Source: Codonopsis lanceolata (taxonomy: Eukaryota; Streptophyta; Magnoliopsida; Asterales; Campanulaceae). Taken from it: DNA of 64,000 bases. A program made the position numbers and the translations under genes. The notes below the pieces were generated by a model. It made no database searches and was not told the origin of the DNA. It saw only the letters and a list, made by a program, of their open reading frames with translations. The stretch spans positions 16,019,642-16,083,641 of the forward strand of contig CM028383.1 of the NCBI GenBank assembly GCA_013146195.2, written 5' to 3'. This document shows, piece after piece, positions 25,611 through 38,700 of this stretch (its first letter is position 1; each line of letters starts with the position of its first letter).

Positions 25611-28600
25611 TGTTTCACTGCACAACCCTGCAATATGGGTAATGAATTTTCAATAACGTGTTGCCCAAACTTTAGTGTATTAATGTTAATCGACCAGCAT
25701 GTATTTTATTTTTCTTTATTTTTATAATAAAATTAAAATCGAATGATGTAATTTAAGTGGTTGAAAATGAATTATTTAATTTTGATCAAATGATATTTAG
25801 CTATTAATTGAAGTAATCTCTTATTCTTTTAATTTAGTTTTTCGTCTTCGTATTGATTGAATATAATTTTTATATATTGCAATAGATATTTCTTATCAAT
25901 TGGATGATGAATAGTGGCTCAAATCTATAAACATTCAAATAAAAAGGGCCAACAAAAAATAATTAAATAATTTGATGGGAGAAATTTGGTCTCGTTCCTT
26001 TTTTTTTTTTTTGTAATCGGAAAAAGTCATTTTATGCATTGTGATGTAAGATTTTGTGCATCGTAATGCACAAAATAAAGCACTTTCATGCATTGTGATG
26101 CAAGAAGTGACTTTTCCTGATTGAAAAAAAGAAGATGATCAGAGCTGTTAAAAAAATTGTAGTGTGAACTGCTCTACAATTTTCCCCAACTCAAAACTAA
26201 TAAAAATTTCAATCTGACCCAAATTAAATAATCCTAAGCAAATAGGTCATGTACATTCAAACTTACATTATCCAAATATAAATACCCAAACACAAATTCT
26301 ACCCTATTACATTTGCCGTCTAAAACACAAAACCCTAACTATTTTTCTCATTTGTTTGTTTAATGCTTCATTTTGGATGACCATCCGTTTCAAATTTTGT
26401 TATAAAAAAAAACACTGAGGACCTATTTCCCCAAATTCCTCAACTCCTAAGATCTCATAGTAAAATGAAAGAGTTCGTTATTAAGAAATTATGTTTGACT
26501 TTTCATTCAAACAATACTTCAACAGTTCTTCAATTTTGTTGTGTAAACATGGTTTTCCAATGATTTTTGCCTTAGGAAAAGAAAATGACTATTAGAAGTC
26601 AAAATTTATTGAATGACACTAATTTCAGCCAATGTGATTGTTTTTTAACCTATATGTTGCAGATCTAAACATAAAAAAGTTATATGTTTAAGATTTGTCA
26701 AATTTTATAATTTATTTTCTTATTATTTTAAGAAATTAATATTATATTTGGAATATTTCAATTATCTCAATGTTTAGAAATTTTTAAACTTTTTTGAAAG
26801 TAGAGTTCAATAATTATATATTTTAACTTAGAAAAATTATAGTTTAAAATATATAAACCATTTTTCTTTCTCTAAGATCTTACCAATTATGAGGTGTTTT
26901 TTTATCTACTTGTTTCATATCTAAAAATAACAAACCTATATATTCAGGATATGGATTTATTATAAAAAAAGTTCCTTACAATTTCATTTAGGAAATATTG
27001 AGAATATAATATTCAATTATGAATATGTGAAGCATTTCGTTGTTTAGATTTTTAAATCATTAAAAAATTGAAAATTTCTACTAATAAATAGATTTATATA
27101 TGCAATGCCTATATATTTGAAAAAAAAGAAGATACTATAACTTATACATTTAATTTTCCAAATCTAAGAATATAACGATAATTTTTTAGAATAAAAATGA
27201 TTTAAAATATATAAACTTTTTTACATTGTCCAAGTTCTTAATACATTATTGTCATGCTTTTACTTTTTGTCTGCTTCAATAAAATTGTCTTGTTTGTTTA
27301 TTTTCTTTTTAAGACAACATTATTTTGTCTATTAGCCATGTACACATGACTTTAATTATAAGCCACGTACATACGACTTTAAAAGAAACTACATAATATT
27401 TCAAAACATCGATCTCCAAAAACTGCAAGAAATATGACAAATATTGAATAAACATGTAAATATGTATCAAATAAATTGTTTATATAAAGATATTTTTGGA
27501 TTTTCAATTGTTTTCAGTTACTAATGAGAATTTACTTCTGTTAACATTTTTCATCCAAAACCAAGACGGAAGAGGATGGAGTGACTAAAGTGTAATGATG
27601 AAATTATTGAAAAAAATAGCAAGATGATGTTAATGAATAAAAACTCGAAGTAGGATGATAAATTTGATATTTAAGCCAGTTAAGGAATGACTATTATCAT
27701 TTCAAGTTTAAATTTTCAACAGTGAGTCATATATTTATACTTAGTTTTATTTGTACAATAGCATAATTAATCTTCTCATCTACATGTTGCTCTCGTACAG
27801 TCGCAAGTAGAGCTTGATTTTAAAAAATTAATAATAATATAACTACTAATGAGAGTCTTTTACTATATACTCCATACTAAGAAAATTTTGAAAATAAATT
27901 AAATTGATTGTTATAGTGAAAGAAAAAAAGGTTGAAATTGTGACATGTTAGTTTTATCTCCCACTTTGACATTTTTTTTATCTATCTCGTGTTATACATT
28001 TGAATAATTTTAGTATTTTACTAAACCAAATAGACATAAGTCAACATGTTAAGATAATGTTACACGAGGTAGATAAAAAAAGTTGATCGAAGTAAATATT
28101 TTCACGACGAGATATGTGTAACTTATATTATTTTGTTTCTATCGATTCACCGTATTTTGAGGTTTTAATAACATGCATTGCTTTAATAGATGAGTTGCAT
28201 AACCATGACTTTTTGATATGTTTATGTAGTCTTGTTTGTTAATAATGTTTTTCTTTTTCACATCTTTTTCCATTTTTTTAATTTGAAACTTTTCTTTTTT
28301 TTTCTTCAATTATTGGTTTTTTTTTTAACAATTCTAGTTGGGTTTGCTGTCGTATATTTTTAAAAGAACTTTTATTGTTTATTTTTAGATATGTAAGAGT
28401 GATTAGCTTAGTTGTTTATTTTCATTTGTTAAATCCGTTGTACTTAGTAAAATAAAAACTAATAAAAAAAATTGCACCAAACATAGCCGTATTTTAGTCT
28501 AATAAAAAATAATAAAAAACAAGCAATTGAAAGATACTTTGGGTAATTTCTTTTGTTATTATAACCGGTATGTAATTTTAGGGAAATTTTGTTCAAACAA

Positions 28601-28880
28601 GGAGTTAATCAAAAATTATTTTTAATGATGTAGTAGATAAGCATCCATAAAAATAAAAAATAAACTTGAAGGGTAATTTGGGTAATTTGTTATGTTATTA
28701 TAATTGCTAGGTAATCTTAGAGTAATTTCATCCAAAAAAGAGTTAATTTAATGTTATTATTTATAGGGTAAATTTCAAGTGTGTACAATTTTATAAACAT
28801 GTTTTCATCTAAGACCATCAATTTTTTGGACATTTTATGTAAATACAAATTGGTTGTCAAATGATAAAAATGTCATTAAT
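25611..28880. other. Intergenic, no gene recognised
   Basis: Very AT-rich DNA without coding motifs. It holds a GCATTGTGATG-type repeat with inverted flanks at about 26015-26125, a foldback around ATCTATCTCGTGTTA / ACACGAGGTAGAT at about 27970-28080, and a loose tandem duplication (~135-bp period) at about 28540-28770. Confidence 0.45.
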
Positions 28881-28913
28881 GAAGACAGATCCGGCCTAAA
28901 AAAGTTCAAAAAA

Positions 28914-29088
28914 GCTAATGCAAGGCTTGGCATCAGATGAAAAAAAATCAAAAAAGCTGATGCCAAGGCTTGTCATCAGGTGAAAAAAATTTCAAAAAAA
29001 CTGATGTCAAGGTTTGGCATCAACATTGATTTCACAGTTTATTCAAACAAAAAAAATCAAAAAAACTGATGCCAAGGCTTGGCATCAG
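28914..29088. repeat. Array of four 23-bp palindromes
   Basis: Copies lie at 28914-28936, 28957-28979, 29001-29023 and 29066-29088. Each has arms CTGATGCCAAG and CTTGGCATCAG around one G. The last copy is perfect and the others carry 1-3 changes. A-rich spacers separate them. Half-sites (GGCATCAGGTT) continue at about 29111, 29142 and 29180. Confidence 0.85.
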
Positions 29089-29299
29089 GTGAAAAAAAAT
29101 TCAAATAATTCAGGCATCAGGTTGCTGATGTCAAATGCTCCTGGCATCAGGTTGACAAACACATTCTTCATCTTCTCTGGCATCAGGTTTGCATGCTCTT
29201 CTGCAAAATTTGTTCCAGTCTCTTTTCTCATTTATGTTCTTCTCTGTTATCTCTCTCTGCCTTCTCCTTCACTCTCGCTATCTGGCTTCGCCTAGATCT

Positions 29300-30021
29300 A
29301 AGGACGGTAATGCGCATTTAGGGGAAAAGCTTTTCATTTCCTCCGTAGTCGGCGGCTCTCGATGTAATACCCCAATCCCACATTGGGTAGATGTGAGACT
29401 TGTGTTTGATTTATAAGGTAGCCATGCGCTACTACTGGGCACCAACATCATCCATGGAAGTAAGCGCTCTTAGGAAAATAGAAGAATCGCGTGAAAAGAA
29501 AATAAAAGCATAAGAAAATGGGAAAGATTAAGACAAGAGAAAGGAGCAGCGTCTGGTGCATCGAAGTAGTAGTACGGGTAAGAGTAATTATTACGCTGCC
29601 CCATACCACCACCTGGTGGTATTTGAGTTACAGGAATGGTCATGAAATTAGGAGTAGGTAGCTATATCACCTCCTTCCACCCACCATGGGATCTCATGTC
29701 TCCGGCCACCCATTTCTTCAGGGACATCCATTGATGATGTGAGCATTCAGGGCCCAATCTGATCTCAGAGCTTTCTTGGCACGGGTTATAGTAGAATAAA
29801 AATCAACACCTTCATTTAAAGAATCAATCTCAATGGTGGTCTAAGTCGTGGATCGTCCACAAATTCATCATCCACTCGTAAGAATACGTGCATAAACGAC
29901 AGTGACGTATTTTTGCTCCAAAATTGTACCTGAAAGATATGTCTAAAAAATAAATAGATTCATTTGAAAACATGTTTCAAAAGATGTACCGACTTGTAAT
30001 TTTTTCTTATTTATAATGTAG
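29300..30021 (-). other. Unidentified coding-like remnant
   Basis: A TGTAATACCCCAATCCCACA sequence at about 29362 resembles an LTR start. On the minus strand at about 29560-29870 several short open stretches look coding but are in different frames: GVDFYSTITRAKKALRSDWA, HHQWMSLKKWVAGDMRSH, and MTIPVTQIPPGGGMGQRN followed by Tyr-rich YSYPYYYFDAP. I do not recognise the protein. A retroelement gag or captured host fragment is possible. Confidence 0.3.
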
Positions 30022-30030
30022 TGAATAAAT

Positions 30031-30841
<811 letters not shown>

Positions 30842-30849
30842 CGAATAAG

Positions 30850-32356
30850 TAAAAACCGTAATGAAAATAGTCTATCCCTTTTTCTATTGATTTAGAATGG
30901 ATTAGCAAGTTTTTAATGTGAGATTGTCAATAGATTGATTATGATTTTTACAGCTGGGATGAAAGGCAAATTTTACAATTCTTTAGTTATATGGGGTCTT
31001 CGTCAACAGCTTCTTTGGCATATGACCAAGGCATTTTTAATAGAAAAAAAATGCCCAGGCGGTTATTGAAACCGTTATGACGCCGTCAGAAAGATGACGC
31101 CATCCGTTAACTGACCCTTCAAGTTCACACCTAAGTAAGAAGCAACGGTTTGCCACGCGCCGCCAACAGGTTCTACGCATGACAGAGTTTTATTAATGCT
31201 CAGCCGCCGTTATCAGACGGCTATGTACGGACAAACGCATACTAAATGCCAAAGGATCCAAAACCTTTCCACTTTAGCTTTTGAGCAACTTTAGGGAACT
31301 CATATATGGTTTGTGAATGATCAGTTAACCCCCCTTTACTTTATGAAAACAACAAATGCTCCAAGGAAAGAGTTTGCTATATTATTTTAAGCTATTTCGT
31401 ATAAAGAATTTACTTTAAAAAATTACATTTATAATTTTTATAATCTTTTATCTTTATCCTTTAATTGTGTTGTAAGCATATTGGTTGTTATTATATATTT
31501 TTGTAATTATAACCAACTTCAATAAGTATCGTATTCCTTTCCCATGGGGGTGACCGGTGAGTATCTTATATTTTCTGGAGCCATTTCGAGTACAACATAT
31601 TAGATTCTATTTGTTTGTTTTTTTTAATTTTTTTAATATAAAATTGACATTAGTTTCTTCCTTGCCTATTTTCACAACCTCATCCAAATGAGATTCTCAT
31701 ACTCTCTCTCTCTCCCTGTCATTCAAATGAAGCCTTTCATTTTAGGTTATGGATTCCTATTTAATAATGTAACTGTAAGGATCGAAATGGGACTCGACTT
31801 TGCGATCTTCGGTTCATACAAAGATTTCTTGATATTTTATCTTTTAAATTTTGAATTCCATTTATACCTTTTTATTTGTGCATGTGAAAGAGTTTTAAAT
31901 TTTTTGGTTAAGAGTATGAAGAAAAATCTAAGTAATGTTCTTTGAATTTCATCCTTTTTCTTTTCTTTTCTGATTTGAGTAATTTATTGAAAATTCTAAA
32001 AATATTTATATTTTTTTGTCTGATATTTATATGAAAAGTAGAAAGTGTATAAATTATATTTAGCCCTATATATTGTATTAGATTTTAATTGAAATTTGCC
32101 TAAATTAAACTAGGCATATAATTGATCCTTAGCCCTTCCCTACATTATTGAGTTCTATCTTTTGGGAGCTATAAAATGCAAATAATTATTCAAGGGTTAT
32201 GAGCAATTGCAATATTGCATATTTACCCTTTTGGGTAAAAGAATTAGATTATGCTAGGGTAGTTTTAAGAAATAAGTCCATTATTTCCTTTTAGATCTTA
32301 CACAACTTTCACTTTTTATCATTTTATCTTTACTTGCTACTTTAATCAATGTTGTA
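30850..32356. other. Intergenic, no gene recognised
   Basis: A GC-richer patch at about 31060-31240 carries short repeats of GACGCC and CCGTTA. The rest is AT-rich. A frame at 31688-31945 has no known motif. Confidence 0.45.
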
Positions 32357-32621
32357 CTCCTATATTATGTCTATCTCAAAATAATTGTTCCGTATTAAAT
32401 ATATACGGACATTAAAAAAATGTTTGATTTTATGTTAACTTCTTATAATACCCTCAATTTATTATTGGTGATGTTAGATCAATGATATCCACTTACTTTT
32501 TTATCTCACAAACAAGAAGAAAACAATTGAATTAAAACACAATTTCATAAAAAGAAAATGAGACAATTATCGTGGAACGTTCCTAAAAGGAATATGGACA
32601 CTTGTTTTGCAACGAAGGGAG
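32357..32621. mobile_element. Stowaway-like MITE
   Basis: Left end TACTCCTATATTATGTC and right end CAACGAAGGGAGTA, with TA on both sides (32355-32356, 32622-32623). ~265 bp. TIR identity is low beyond the outer bases. Confidence 0.5.
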
Positions 32622-32623
32622 TA

Positions 32624-33471
32624 ATACACAATATCTTAATATTTATTTATAATAGTTTGATTATTAGATAATACACAACATCCAAATATTAGTGGTATTT
32701 TGTGTCCTGAACTCACATTTAAAAAACCTAGATATAATAAGTTTTGTTTCCATAATTATCTTTTAACAAATTCTAATCTCACTAAAGGTGTTTTAATGAC
32801 AAATGGTACTTTGTACTATATATCATATAGAGTGCTTAACAAATACCCTACACATGTCAAATTTTGCTTATTATATGAGCACGATAATAACCTTTTATAA
32901 TATATTTTGTGAAAGAAAACTTTTAAAGTGGTATTAAAAACTTGTGCACAGTGGTAATCGAGATAAAACTCACTAATTACTATATTTAGTCTCTTAAAAA
33001 TGTTTCTATAGAGTACACATGTTAGCCAAACTCTTTATGAAAAAATCAGTTAATTTTCTTAATCGGTGTCGAGACTCTTTCTTTACCCAATTGGGAGTAT
33101 TTTTGGAAACATGAAGAGAATAAATATTGTCTCAAAGACTGCCGTGCACAAATTTTAATGACACATGGATAATTTTTTAGACAAAAATAGTTTGTACTGG
33201 AATTGACAATATTTCCCTTTGTGCTTGTTTTGAATTCACTAATGATAAATTTCAATACGAAATACTATAGTACTCCCACTCCCACTCCACTCCCGCTCTA
33301 TTTTTATTCTTGCATTATTAACAAAGCATTTTCCAAAATATGAGTAACTTCTTGTAAAACGATGTTACGAAGGCTCAATTTAACCTACCTACATACAACG
33401 GATCGGGTTAAGATGATCCGTCTCACAAAAAATATCTGTAAAACCATTTTACTTAAGTTTTTGTTAATTAA
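32624..33471. other. Intergenic, no gene recognised
   Basis: AT-rich. A short CCCACTCCCACTCC tract lies at about 33275. I see no gene. Confidence 0.45.
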
Positions 33472-34525
33472 CCAACAATAGAGATAATTACAAAAAAAAA
33501 AACTCTGACCTATTTTATATTTTGTAAAATTAACCTCGTGTGTTGATTTTTATCAAATTGAACCTCCACCTATTTTTATTTTTGCAATTCAAACCTTCCG
33601 TCAAAGAGGTGTTAATTTTTTAACGGAGTGCCGTCATGTTGGCGGTGACGTGGACATCCAACTCCAACTATATTTCCCGTTTTTTTCATTGCAAATAAAA
33701 TCATGTACATTTGTTTGTCTTGCAAAAAGAACATTGGTCAAACCAGATTTTATTTCCGTCATTTCTATTGCAAATTAAACCTTTTGCATTTTTTTTTTAT
33801 TTTTGCAAGATGAACCTTAGAGAAAACCAGATTTTACACGTGAATTTCACGTGATCGATTAAAATTAATGCCAACCTCTAATTGAATGAGTTTGGCGATT
33901 TCTTGAGAAAGAGAAGGAGAGCGATTTCTAGGGTTTTTTCATCACAACCAAATTCTTCTTTCTCACTTGGAGATTATAGTGAATCGAGAATAATAGTGAG
34001 TGCAATGCGGTCTCTAAGGTTGTTCAATGATCATGGAGCCCCTAGTTACGGTAAGTAAATTAACTAACCCTATAATTTTTTACTTTGTTTGTGCTGTGGT
34101 GTTCGATTTCCGATATATGAATCTTGATTTTTTTTTATTTCGTGTCTGCTTTGTGTCCTCTTTTATATTGGTATGTATTGTAGGTACACTTAAATTAATT
34201 CCTTTTGATAGTTGAGTTGCTATTCATTTTTGTAATTAGCATACTATTATTTTTGTTGGTTAGTGTGGTTAACTTATGTTCTGCTTTATGGTTGATTAAT
34301 CATGTTTTACCATATTCTTAGATAATTCTTCGAGTATGGTGATGTCGAATAATTTATAGTTTCAAGTATTTTTTAGTTTTCACTTCAACGGACTTTAGAG
34401 GAGGATCAAGTCAGAGGAAAAAACGACATTCCCTTTCTAGCTACAAGAACAGAAAAAAAAATAAAACAAGTAAATAAATAAAATAATTTTCTAAAAAATT
34501 AAAATTTTAAAATATCAATAACTTA

Positions 34526-34631
34526 CCCCATATTTTTCACAACCCAAGAACCTCCTTCATGTATTTTGATCGGTCCATGATGTTCGTATGATAGTCGTTC
34601 TTCCACAATGGCAGCGAACTGTGTTCATCGT
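34526..34631 (-). pseudogene. zf-GRF zinc-finger fragment captured in the MULE
   Basis: The minus strand from about 34629 reads MNTVRCHCGRTTIIRTSWTD, QNT, a TGA stop, then RRFLGCEKYG followed by GTAAGT. This is the GRF-type zinc finger pattern (CxCG, TSWTDxNPGRRF, GC), with the usual Pro-Gly region disrupted by the stop. The GTAAGT after the exon-like end suggests a genomic rather than cDNA source. Confidence 0.75.
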
Positions 34632-34745
34632 GAAATAACAAATATAATAAATGGAATAAATCGTTAGAGAATGAGATGAATTTTTTTTAGGATGAAATAA
34701 GTATATATATAGCTAAAATCTGGTTTTCTTTCAAGGTTCATATTG

Positions 34746-34746
<1 letters not shown>

Positions 34747-34805
<59 letters not shown>

Positions 34806-34837
34806 GTATATATATGTATATATATGTATATATATGT
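34747..34837. repeat. (TA)n and (TATATATGTA)n repeat
   Basis: A TA array passes into a 10-bp TATATATGTA unit repeated about four times, inside the MULE. Confidence 0.9.
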
Positions 34838-35240
34838 AAGGTTTACTTTGCAATAAAAAATGTGAGAGCTAACAACTAATTTGACCAATGTTCATCTTTG
34901 TAAAAAAATAATATATAATGTTTAATTTGCAATAGAAATAGAGGGAAATAAAATCTGGTTTAACTAAGGTTCTTTTTGCAAGACAAACAAATGTACATGA
35001 TTTAATTTGCAATGAAAAAAATGAGAAATATAAGTTGGATGCCATCAGTGTCCACGTCAGCTACCAACATGGCAGCCAACTCACCATCTCGTTAAAAAAA
35101 TTAACACCTTTTTGACGGAAGGTTTTAATTGCAAAAATGAAAAGAAGTAGGGATTCAATTTGGTGAAAATCAATACACGAGGTTAATTTTATAAAACATA
35201 AAATAAGTCGGGGTTTTTTTGTAATTATCTCCCAACAATA

Positions 35241-35798
35241 TTTGAGTTTTTGACACCTATTTGCATAGGGAAATTAAGTTGAGCTAGAGAGAGAGAGAGT
35301 ATTTAGGAAACCTTGGAAAGTGGATTTGGGGATTGAGAGAGAGGGAGAGAGAAGTAGGGGTGTTAATTGTGCACAGTCAGAGTAGAAGGAACTGACTTTG
35401 AAGGACAAAGCTTAAAAAAAGAGTGTGGTTTTATAACTGACAAGTGAGAGAAGAAACACACACACTCACACAAGAGTACACGCAGTTCATATATATGGGC
35501 AGGGCAGGGCAGGCGGCAGCTGTTACAGAAATAAAACAAGGGAGAAAACACACAGTTGAATAAATTTTGTTTGTAAATGAAATTTGGATAACGGGTTTCT
35601 GCTTTTTTACTTGGATTATTGATGATGTTGGTTTGATGATGGACGATTAATGAGGGGAGGGGGGATTGTTGAAATACGTGAAAATATATCATTTTTGTTG
35701 TTGTTGAAACTTGAAAGCTTTATCGTTTCTTTTTTAGAACTTTATCGCCTCTACTAATCATTCAAGAGAGCTTCTTCATTCTTGGGGCAAGGCCTTTA
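35241..35798 (+). promoter_or_regulatory. Putative ARF promoter and 5' UTR
   Basis: Between the MULE and the ARF start codon lie GA repeats (35286-35350), a TATA-like CATATATATGG at about 35489 and a GGGCAGGGCAGGGCAGG tract. Transcription start is not visible in sequence, so this is inferred from position. Confidence 0.3.
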
Positions 35799-38700
35799 AT
35801 GGCGCATGTTCTTGATGCTCACAGAGCTTCATCTGTTACGCATACAGGTATGTATTATCTGAATTTGAAAATGTCTGTTTGGTTACTGAGAAAGTGAAGG
35901 AAAAGAAAATGGAAAAGGAATTTTTGTTTTCAAGTCCATATTTTGCTCCTTTTTTCTTCATTTTGCCATTTTCTTTGCTGATTGAAGATAATACTATCTT
36001 TAATTCCTCATACCCATTTTCAAGGCTTTCTTTTTTTGGTCAAGTTCATATATTGCTCACTTGTTCTTCTTCGTTATCTTCATGTTGCTATTCTTTTTGC
36101 TGATTAAAGAGAATACAAAGAATTAGTTGAAAATTGTCTGTCTGTTTACTGGGAGAGTTGAGGGAAAGAAAATGGAAAAGATTTTTTTGTGAAGTTCATA
36201 TTTTTGCTGATATTTTAAGCCCATTGTCTCTCTAGTATCCTAAATTATAGTTCAGGTACCATGTATAGTAAATTAGGTGAAAAATGCCTGTGGCTATCGA
36301 GAAAGTTAAAGAAAATCTTTTCGGTTCATACTTTGCTCCTTTGGTCTTCTTCAGTTTCTTGATATTGTCATTCTTTATGCTGATTACAGAGAACCAGCTT
36401 TGACTCAATTCCTGTTCAAATTTGTAAATTATAATTTTGATTTTAATTTGTTGGTGGGTATGTTTAGGGAGTGATGATCTGTATGCAGAGCTATGGAGGG
36501 CATGTGCAGGCCCTTTGGTTGAGGTTCCTCATCCTGGAGAGAGAGTTTTTTACTTTCCCCAGGGCCACATGGAACAAGTATGCCTCTTTTCTCTCTCTCT
36601 ACAATTTCACTCTCTCTAGAACTTCCGTTTAACTTGAAAATGTGCATAGCTCAATTTATTTTCCCTTTCAGTTAGAGGCATCGACAAATCAAGAACTGAA
36701 CCAACAAATTCCCCAATTTAATCTCCCTTGGAAGATCCTTTGCCGTGTGTTTAACGTTCAATTATTGGTACTACTATTTCTTTATTTATTAATTGTTTTT
36801 AAGATTTTCATTACAACTAATAATTTGTTTTACATTGGTATCTGTTGTCATTGGTTTAATTAATAGGCAGAACCTGAGACAGATGAAGTTTATGCACAAG
36901 TTACTTTACACCCTGAAGAAGAGGTTAGAAGTTACTGTTTTTATTGTAATTATTATTTCTAATCTTTGGAATAAGAAAGGGTTTAATGTAAAATTGTTGT
37001 AAAAACTTCTTGGTGATCATTATAGCAAAGTGAACCCACGAGTCCTGATCTTAGGCCTCCTGATCCACCCAAGCCGACAGTGCACTCATTTTGCAAGATT
37101 TTAACAGCATCTGATACTAGCACGCATGGCGGATTTTCTGTTCTACGGAAACATGCTACTGAATGCCTGCCTCCATTGGTAATTTCTTCCCTTTATTAGT
37201 TTTTTATTTTTGAAAACTGAAGTAGTAAATGAACTTTAAATTGCACAATTATTATTCAATGAATAAAGGTACAAGTTCTTGAATAAGCAAATGAATGGAA
37301 TGCTGTTAGATTTCTACTTTTTCCAGCCTTAAATTGTGATTTCTTTCGTTTTGGTCGATTTTTTTGTTAGGACATGAGCCAGCCAACTCCAACCCAGGAT
37401 TTGGTTGCAAAAGATCTTCATGGGTATGAATGGCGATTTAAACATATATTTCGAGGTATCTCTTTTGAACTTCTGTTAATTGCTGTTGCAATTCTTCTGT
37501 TGTATCACTTCTTAAAGAGTTCACATTTGGAAAGTCAAGCATTTTAATGATTAATGATTGAAATAGTTTCAATAAATTTCCTTAGCTTTATGAATTACAA
37601 TAATTTTCCTGTTTTTAAAGTTTAATTTAACAAGGGTAATTTAGAAAACAGAAAATCCATTAGCTTAAACTTTCAAACGGGACTTTTAAGTATAATTATG
37701 TCCGAACGGAGGAAGTTGAACCCTTTGAGTGGAATGGAAGGATAATTTGATTGGTCAAAGAATTTACTATAGATTGAACTTGTATCATATGAACAAATTC
37801 ATATTTCACATGGACTTGAAATTGCTCTGTTCAGTGAAGTGTGCATCCTCAATGTTTTTGTGCCCACTGTTATGATCAGGTCAACCCCGTAGACATTTGC
37901 TTACTACAGGATGGAGTACATTTGTAACTTCAAAGAGATTAGTAGCTGGGGATGCCTTTGTTTTTCTGAGGTACTTGATCTTGGTGTCTACTCAATGTCA
38001 TGTTATTTCTTTCTGGCTGTAAAGTACCCTGTCCACCACTAGGCTACCCTTTGTTAGTGGTAAAATTCTAATGTGGTTATTTGGTTCATGATAGAGGTGA
38101 TACTGGGGAATTGCACGTTGGAGTCCGCCGTCTTGCTCGACAGCCAAGTGTCATGCCTCCATCGGTCATATCTAGCCAGAGCATGCATCTCGGAGTGCTT
38201 GCAACTGCATCACATGCTCTTACTACACAAACTCGTTTTCTCGTGTACTACAAACCAAGGTCTCTCTCTCTCTCTCTCACCCACAACACACATGTTTTCT
38301 ATTCTTCAATCTCATTTTCTTGTCTATCGTGATATTCTCCAGGACAAGCCAATTCATCATAGGTTTGAACAAGTACTTGGAGGCTGTGAATCAAAAGTTT
38401 TCAGTTGGCATGCGGTTCAAGATGAGATTTGAAGGAGAGGAATCACCGGAGAGAAGGCAGCTCCTTATTCCTCTTCCCTTTTGTTGTTGAAGGTTTTCTA
38501 TTATATTTACTTCAGTTATTTCCCTTCTTGAAATACTATTAACAGGTTCACGGGCACAATAGTTGGTGTTGGAGATAGCTCAATGCAGTGGCCAGATTCT
38601 AAATGGCGGTCATTGAAGGTTCGTAGGAGTTTCAATTCATGACTCATCCGGCTAAATGTTAGACCCCCTCCCCCCCAAAAAAATAAATAAATGTATGCAC

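Larger units (their letters stand above)
33481..35231. mobile_element. MULE (Pack-MULE-like) with ~300-bp TIRs
   Basis: The first ~305 bp (33481-33785) recur inverted at 34920-35231. Termini are GAGATAATTACAAAAAAA and its mirror GTAATTATCTC. Perfect 9-bp repeats CCAACAATA flank it at 33472-33480 and 35232-35240. Long TIRs with a 9-bp duplication are diagnostic of Mutator-like elements. The 1.75-kb element has no transposase. It carries a zf-GRF fragment on the minus strand, a short exon-like piece on the plus strand (about 34010-34050, MRSLRLFNDHGAPSY then GTAAGT) and a TA/TATG repeat. Confidence 0.93.

Noticed and set aside
28914..29088. CRISPR-like repeat-spacer layout of the palindrome array
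   Set aside because: Nuclear plant DNA; spacers are similar A-rich strings of unequal length and there are no cas genes.
36225..36230. TGTCTC auxin-response-like element in ARF intron 1
   Set aside because: A single 6-mer in AT-rich DNA is expected by chance; no paired site is visible.
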